From Baffinella frigidus (Eukaryota > Cryptophyceae > Cryptomonadales > Baffinellaceae), in the NCBI GenBank assembly GCA_026770585.1, contig MU646684.1, positions 8,904 to 72,903 on the forward strand: 64,000 nucleotides of DNA, written 5' to 3'. Both the position numbers and the translations under genes were made by a program. The notes beneath the pieces are model-generated. The model was given only the letters and a program-made list of their open reading frames with translations, searched no databases and was not told the origin of the DNA. Below, piece after piece: positions 27,501 to 33,636 of this stretch. Numbering within the stretch: the first letter of the stretch is position 1; every line of letters begins with the position of its first letter.

Positions 27501-30500
27501 GCCCGAGAGCGCGCCCACCTGGAACGCCGGGAAGCTGCCAGCAGCTGCCTCCAAGTGAGCGCAGCCCGAGCAGGCCGCGACGCTGTCCCACCGCGTCACG
27601 TTCCGGGCGGCGGAGCCGTCGAGTTCGTTGCCCGGCCGCGCGACGCCCGAGGCCGCGTCGAGCCACATGGCCAGGTTGCCGCCGGGCACCGCGCTCTTGG
27701 GCTGCGTGCAGGTGGAGTCATCGCCCGGGCCGAAGCACGAGTCTCCCGCTTTGTAGCCGCTGACGCCCCCGGAGCACGCGTACTTGTCGAGGCCCGCGTC
27801 AAGCTCGGAGTCGAGCCACATCGAGAGGCGGCCTTCGTCCACCACCAGCGAGACCACGTGCAGGTCCGTGCCCACAGCATCCGCGGTGGTGTAGCGCGTC
27901 TCGGCGCCGACGACAGGCCGAATGTGGCCGTCGCTCTCAACGTAGACGCCGACGCCATGCAGGTCGGAACCGATCTCGTTATCGGAGAGCACGAAGCCCC
28001 CCCTGGTGTCAGGCTGGACGGCAACCGCCATCAGGATGGTCATCTCCCTGCCCGCGCCCGCGCGCACCAGCCCGCTCTGCATGAAGTCGTCGAAGCCGTC
28101 GAACCGCACCACGCCGGGATGCACAAGATCCAGCCCCGACAGCGTGCCGCGCGGGTTGCCCGCGCGCGTGGTGAGCGTGGCCTCGTTGGCGACGAACACG
28201 GGGCGGCGACCCGTGGCGTTCTGGACGAAGGAGTGTCCCCCGACGCGCGAGCGCCACGCGGCGATCGGGCTGCGGTACTTGCCGTCCTTGGTGTACTTGC
28301 TCCGCCACGCCAGCCCGTCCTGGTACAGGTAGTTCTCGTCCGTCGTGTCCGGGAACGAGGTGTTGCTCCCGTAGTACTGGTACGAGAGGTACGAGTCATC
28401 CGAGGCGTCGAGCCACAGGATCGGCTCGTGCGAAAGCTGCCCCAGCCCGCCCACCCCCACCAGCTGCTTGCCCATGCGGCAGAACACCGCGAAGCTCGAC
28501 CAGAGGTAGCCGCCCGGGTTCACCATGTACTCGCCGGATGGCGATTCCGGCTCGAAGCGCAGCACCTGGTGTAGGGTTTGGGGTTTAGGGTTTGGGGTGT
28601 ATGGCTTAGGGTCTAGGGTCTAGGGTTTAGGGTTTAGTGTTTAGGGTTTAGGGTTCAGGGTTTAGGATGCAGGGATTAGAGCTGAGGGTTCAGGGTTCAG
28701 GGTTCAGGGTTCAGGGTTTAGGGTTTAGGGTTCAGGGTATTGGGTTTAGGGTTTAGGGTTTAGGTTTTCGGGCGTAGGGTTGACCTCCTCGCACGACCCC
28801 GAGGAGTAGTTGAGGGCCTTGGCCTTGTCAGCCTCGACGACGTCGTCGTTGTACGACTGCAGGAACTCGATGTGCACGGGGCGCTGCACGTAGGCGCCAC
28901 TCGCCGTCTTGCACGAGATCGAGGAGTCCGAGTGCCACACCGACGCCAGGCAGTTGGTCGACCCGATCTTGACGGTGGGAGAATGGTCAAACGAGCCGAA
29001 GTCAGCGCCGAAGACGGTGATGCTCTGGGTGCCCGTGGCAGCCACGAAGCCGGGCACGAGGCGGGCCACGGCGGGCGCACGGTAGGTGAAGGCCGCGACG
29101 AAGGTGGTCTGCACAGACTCGGAGCGCGGGAGCGGCGTGCGCACTCGCATCACAATGCTGTTGAGCCCGATGCCCCCCCGCGTGCGCGCCGTGACCGACG
29201 TGTCCGACACCCACGCGAGGTTATTCACCGACGTCGCGCCGATCGCCATGGTCCACGTGGGGTCGAAGATGCCGAAGTTGGTGCCTGTCACGCTCATCGC
29301 CTCCTCGCCCACGGCAGCAGGGTCCACGTCCGTACGGTCGAGGTGCGGTGAATCGTAGGAGAACTTGAGGGGCGCGGTGGTCTTGAGGCACGTGTAGCGC
29401 TCGGGACCGCCGTACGTCCCGCACGCGACGCGCACGGTGGTGTCGACCGCGTTGCCGAAGCCGGGCGAGAGGAAGCACCCCACCGAGGAGTCCGAGGTCC
29501 ACCCAGTGGAGGCGCAAACCGTGTCGCCCACCAGAGCGGTCACGTCATTCAACACGTTGGTTGCCCCGAACCCTGACCCGAGGATCGTGAGAGAGACCCC
29601 GCCGGACGTGGGCCCGTTGGGCATGGACACGCCGGCGCGCTGCGCCTGCAGGACAGACGGCGCCGAGAAGGAGAAGGCCCCCGCCTTGGTCGAGTAGACC
29701 ACCGACGTGGGGGTGCTCACCTGCACTCCAACTGATCGCTTCCCCCCGCTGCCGGAGGGCACAGTGCACACGGCAGACGTGTCGGACACCCACCCGGTCT
29801 GAGAGCAGTCCTGGGCGCTGATGCGCGCCACGACCGTGTCGCTGGCCAGGCCGAACCCGCTCCCCGTGAGCGTCACGAGCGAGCCGCCAGCCGGGGAGGC
29901 GCCCGCAGGCTCGATGCCTGTCACCACCGGGACAGCTACGAAGCGGAAGCGCGAGCCGCCTTCCGACACCACGCCCAGCGCGTCGACGCCCGCCTCGACG
30001 GTCCCGCCCGGCCGACACGGCCGCGTTTCGCCCGCCGTGCAGTTGAGGCTCGCCGAGTAGCTCACGCCCGGCGCGGCTGTGCACACAACCTGGTTGAGGG
30101 TTTGGGTATTAGGGTTTGGGTTTACGGTTTGGGGTTTACGGTTTAGTGTTTAAGGTTTAGGGTTTACGGTTTAGGGTTTAGAGTTTAGAGTTCAGAGTTC
30201 AGAGTTTAGGGTTCAGGGTTTAGAGTTTAGGGTTCAGGGTTTGGGGCTGAGGGTTCAGAGTTTAGGGTTCAGAGTTTAGGTTTCAGTGTTTAGGGTTTAG
30301 GGTTTAGGGTTTTGAAACAACCTCCTGGTCGGAGCGCCACTCGGTGTTGACGCACGCGGTGTCTCCCAGCAGCGCCGTGATGGGGTAGTCCGCCGCCCCG
30401 AAGTTGGAGCCGAACAGCGTCACAGGCACCCCCCCGCTGGCGGGCGCGTCCGCCGGCACCACGCCAGTCACCACCGGCGCCGTGTAGCAGAAGCGCACGG

Positions 30501-33416
30501 CCTTGTCTCCCGTCTCGGGGGTCCACTGCCCGCCCACGGACACCACGACAGGCACGGAGCCGACGCCCCTGAGCGGGAGGCCCGCCGCGCCGTTGTAGCA
30601 CGCGATGGATGAGTCTGAGACCCAGGTGCTGGTGCCGCACGTGGTCACGCCCACCCGCACCGACGCCTCAAACTCCGTGGACCCGAAGTTGCGCCCCGTG
30701 ATGGTGAGCGTGGTGTTGACGGTGGTGGTGGGGGAGTAGGACGACGGGGTGACGGTGAGCGTCCGCGGGACGTCGTAGCTGAAAGAGGCGGCGAGCGTGG
30801 AGGCGTAGCCGTTGATGCGGAGCGAGACGTCGTGCCGCCTGCCCACGCCGTGCGCCACGCGGCACCGCACGCTCGTCGTCGACGAGTAGGCGATGGTCTG
30901 GCACTGCGTGTCCCCGATCCGAATCTGCTCGCCCGGGTTGGTCTCCGGGCTGCCGATCCCGAACTTGCCCTGCACTTCCAGCGCGGGTCCAAAGTTGGAG
31001 CCGTAGAGCATGACATCGCGCGTGTCCTGCACGGCTGAGTTGCCTGGCGCGACGCCCGTCACCGTGTGCGCGGGATAGGAAACCGTGGCGTTGGTGATGG
31101 CCCACAAGCCGTTGACTGAAACGTAAACTGGCACGTTCCTGCCGGCGCCGGGCGGCGTGACTGCCTCCACGGCCGAGTCGGAGGTCCACACCAGAATGGG
31201 GCCCTCGGTCTTGCCCACCTGCAGCCGCAACTTGTTGGTAGGCGTCGTCCCGAACAGCCTCCCAGAGATGCTCAGCGCGTCGCCGCCCGCGGGGTTGAGC
31301 GGCGTGGGGCCCTGCACTCGATAAACGTAAGAGCGGTCGTAGCCGAAGTATCCGGCGCCGCTGGGGGTGGTGGTGTTCTTGGCGAGCAAGCCGACTTTGG
31401 CCTCGATGGTGTCGACGCCTCCGAAGCCAGGCTGCACCTTGGCACGCACCGAAGAGTCCGAGATCCACGTCTCCTCCAGCAGCTCTGGCAAGTTCTGCGG
31501 CAGAAACCGAAACTGCGTGTGGCGCGGCTCGAGGCCGAAGTTGGCCCCGAGGATCGTGATGTTGACGCCACCCAGCTGGTCTGCCGTGGCGGGGAACACC
31601 GCCGTGACAAAGGGCAGGTCGTATGAGAAGTGGGAGGCGATGGGCGCCACGCTGCGCACCGCGTCCTGCGACCCCTCTGAGTGCCACGCGATGCTGTGCC
31701 CGCCCGCCCAGCCCGCGCCCGTGACGCACGTGACCATCGAGTCAGACACCCAGGTGCTCGTGGCGCAGTCGGTGCGCCCGATCTGAATCACGGGCCGCGA
31801 GTCCCGCACCGAGAAGTAGGACCCGTAGATGGTCACCAGGTCTCCACCCGTCACCCGCCCGTTGCGCGGAGACACCTGGTTTAGAGTTTGGGGTTGAGGG
31901 TTTACAGTTTAGGCTTGAGGGATTTGGCTTTAGGGTTTAGGGTTCGGGATTTAGGGTTGAGGGTTGAGGGTTTGGNNNNNNNNNNNNNNNNNNNNNNNNN
32001 NNNNNNNNNNNNNNNNNNNNNNNNNNNNNNNNNNNNNNNNNNNNNNNNNNNNNNNNNNNNNNNNNNNNNNNNNNNNNNNNNNNNNNNNNNNNNNNNNNNN
32101 NNNNNNNNNNNNNNNNNNNNNNNNNNNNNNNNNNNNNNNNNNNNNNNNNNNNNNNNNNNNNNNNNNNNNNNNNNNNNNNNNNNNNNNNNNNNNNNNNNNN
32201 NNNNNNNNNNNNNNNNNNNNNNNNNNNNNNNNNNNNNNNNNNNNNNNNNNNNNNNNNNNNNNNNNNNNNNNNNNNNNNNNNNNNNNNNNNNNNNNNNNNN
32301 NNNNNNNNNNNNNNNNNNNNNNNNNNNNNNNNNNNNNNNNNNNNNNNNNNNNNNNNNNNNNNNNNNNNNNNNNNNNNNNNNNNNNNNNNNNNNNNNNNNN
32401 NNNNNAGTTTAGGCTTGAGGGATTTGGCTTTAGGGTTTAGGGTTCGGGATTTAGGGTTGAGGGTTGAGGGTTTGGAGTTGAGGATTGAGGGTTGAGGGTT
32501 TGGGAGTTGGGGTTGGGGTTTTGGAGTTTGGGGTGCAGGGTTTAGGATTCAGGATTCAGGGTTAAGGTTGAAGGTTGAGGGTATAGCCTTGATGGTTGAG
32601 GGTTGAGGGTTGAAGGTTGAGGGTTGAGGGTTCAGGGTTCAGGCTTTACAGTTGAGGGTTTGGGGTGTGGGGTTTAGGGTTTAGGGTTTAGGGTTCAGGG
32701 TTTTGGGTTTAGGGTTCGGAGTTGAGGCTTTGGAATTAGAGTTCAGGGTTGAGGGTTTGGGGTTTGGGGTTGAAGGTTTAGGGTTTAGGGTTTAGGGTTG
32801 AGGGTTGAGGTTTTGGGGTTCAGGGTTTGGGGTTTACGGTTCGGGCTTTAGGCTTTAGGGTTTCAAGTTTAGGATGGAGGGACGAGGGTTTTATGGTTCA
32901 GGATTTAGGGTTGGGGGTTGAGGGTTGAGGGCTTGGGGTTGAGGATTGAGGGTTGAGGGTTTCGGCTTAAGAGTTGGGGGTTGATAGTTTGGGGTGTGGG
33001 GTGTGGGGTTTGGGGTTTAGGGGTTAGGGTTGAGGGTTTAGAGTTTAGGGTTTTGGGTTTAGGCTTTAGGGATTAGAGTTTAGGGTTGAGGGTTTAGGGT
33101 TTGGGGTTTTGGGTTTAAGGTTTAGGGTTTAGGGTTTAGAGGTTAGGGTTGAGGGTGTGGGGGCTTAGGGTTTAGGGTTCACAGTTCGGGCTTAAAGCTT
33201 GAGAGTTTAAAGTTTAGGGTTTAGGCGTTAGGTTTTATGGTTTAGGATTTAGGGTTGAGGGTTGAGGGCTTGGGGTTGAGAATTGAGGGTTGCGGGTTTC
33301 GGGTTTGGAGTTTGGGTTTTGGAGTTTGGGGTGCAGGGTTTAGGATTTAGGATTCAGGGTTAAGGTTGAAGGTTGAGGGTGTAGGCTTGATGGTTGAGGG
33401 TTGAGGGTTGAGGACC

Positions 33417-33447
<31 letters not shown>

Positions 33448-33597
33448 GCTTCAGGGTTCAGGGTTCAGGCTTTACAGTTGAGGGTTTGGGGTTGTGTGTT
33501 TGGGGTTTAGGGTGTAGGGTGTAGGGTGTAGCATTGGGGTTTGAGGGTTTAGGGTTTAGGGTTTAGGGTTTAGGGTTTGGGGTTTGGGGCTTAAGGT

Positions 33598-33636
<39 letters not shown>

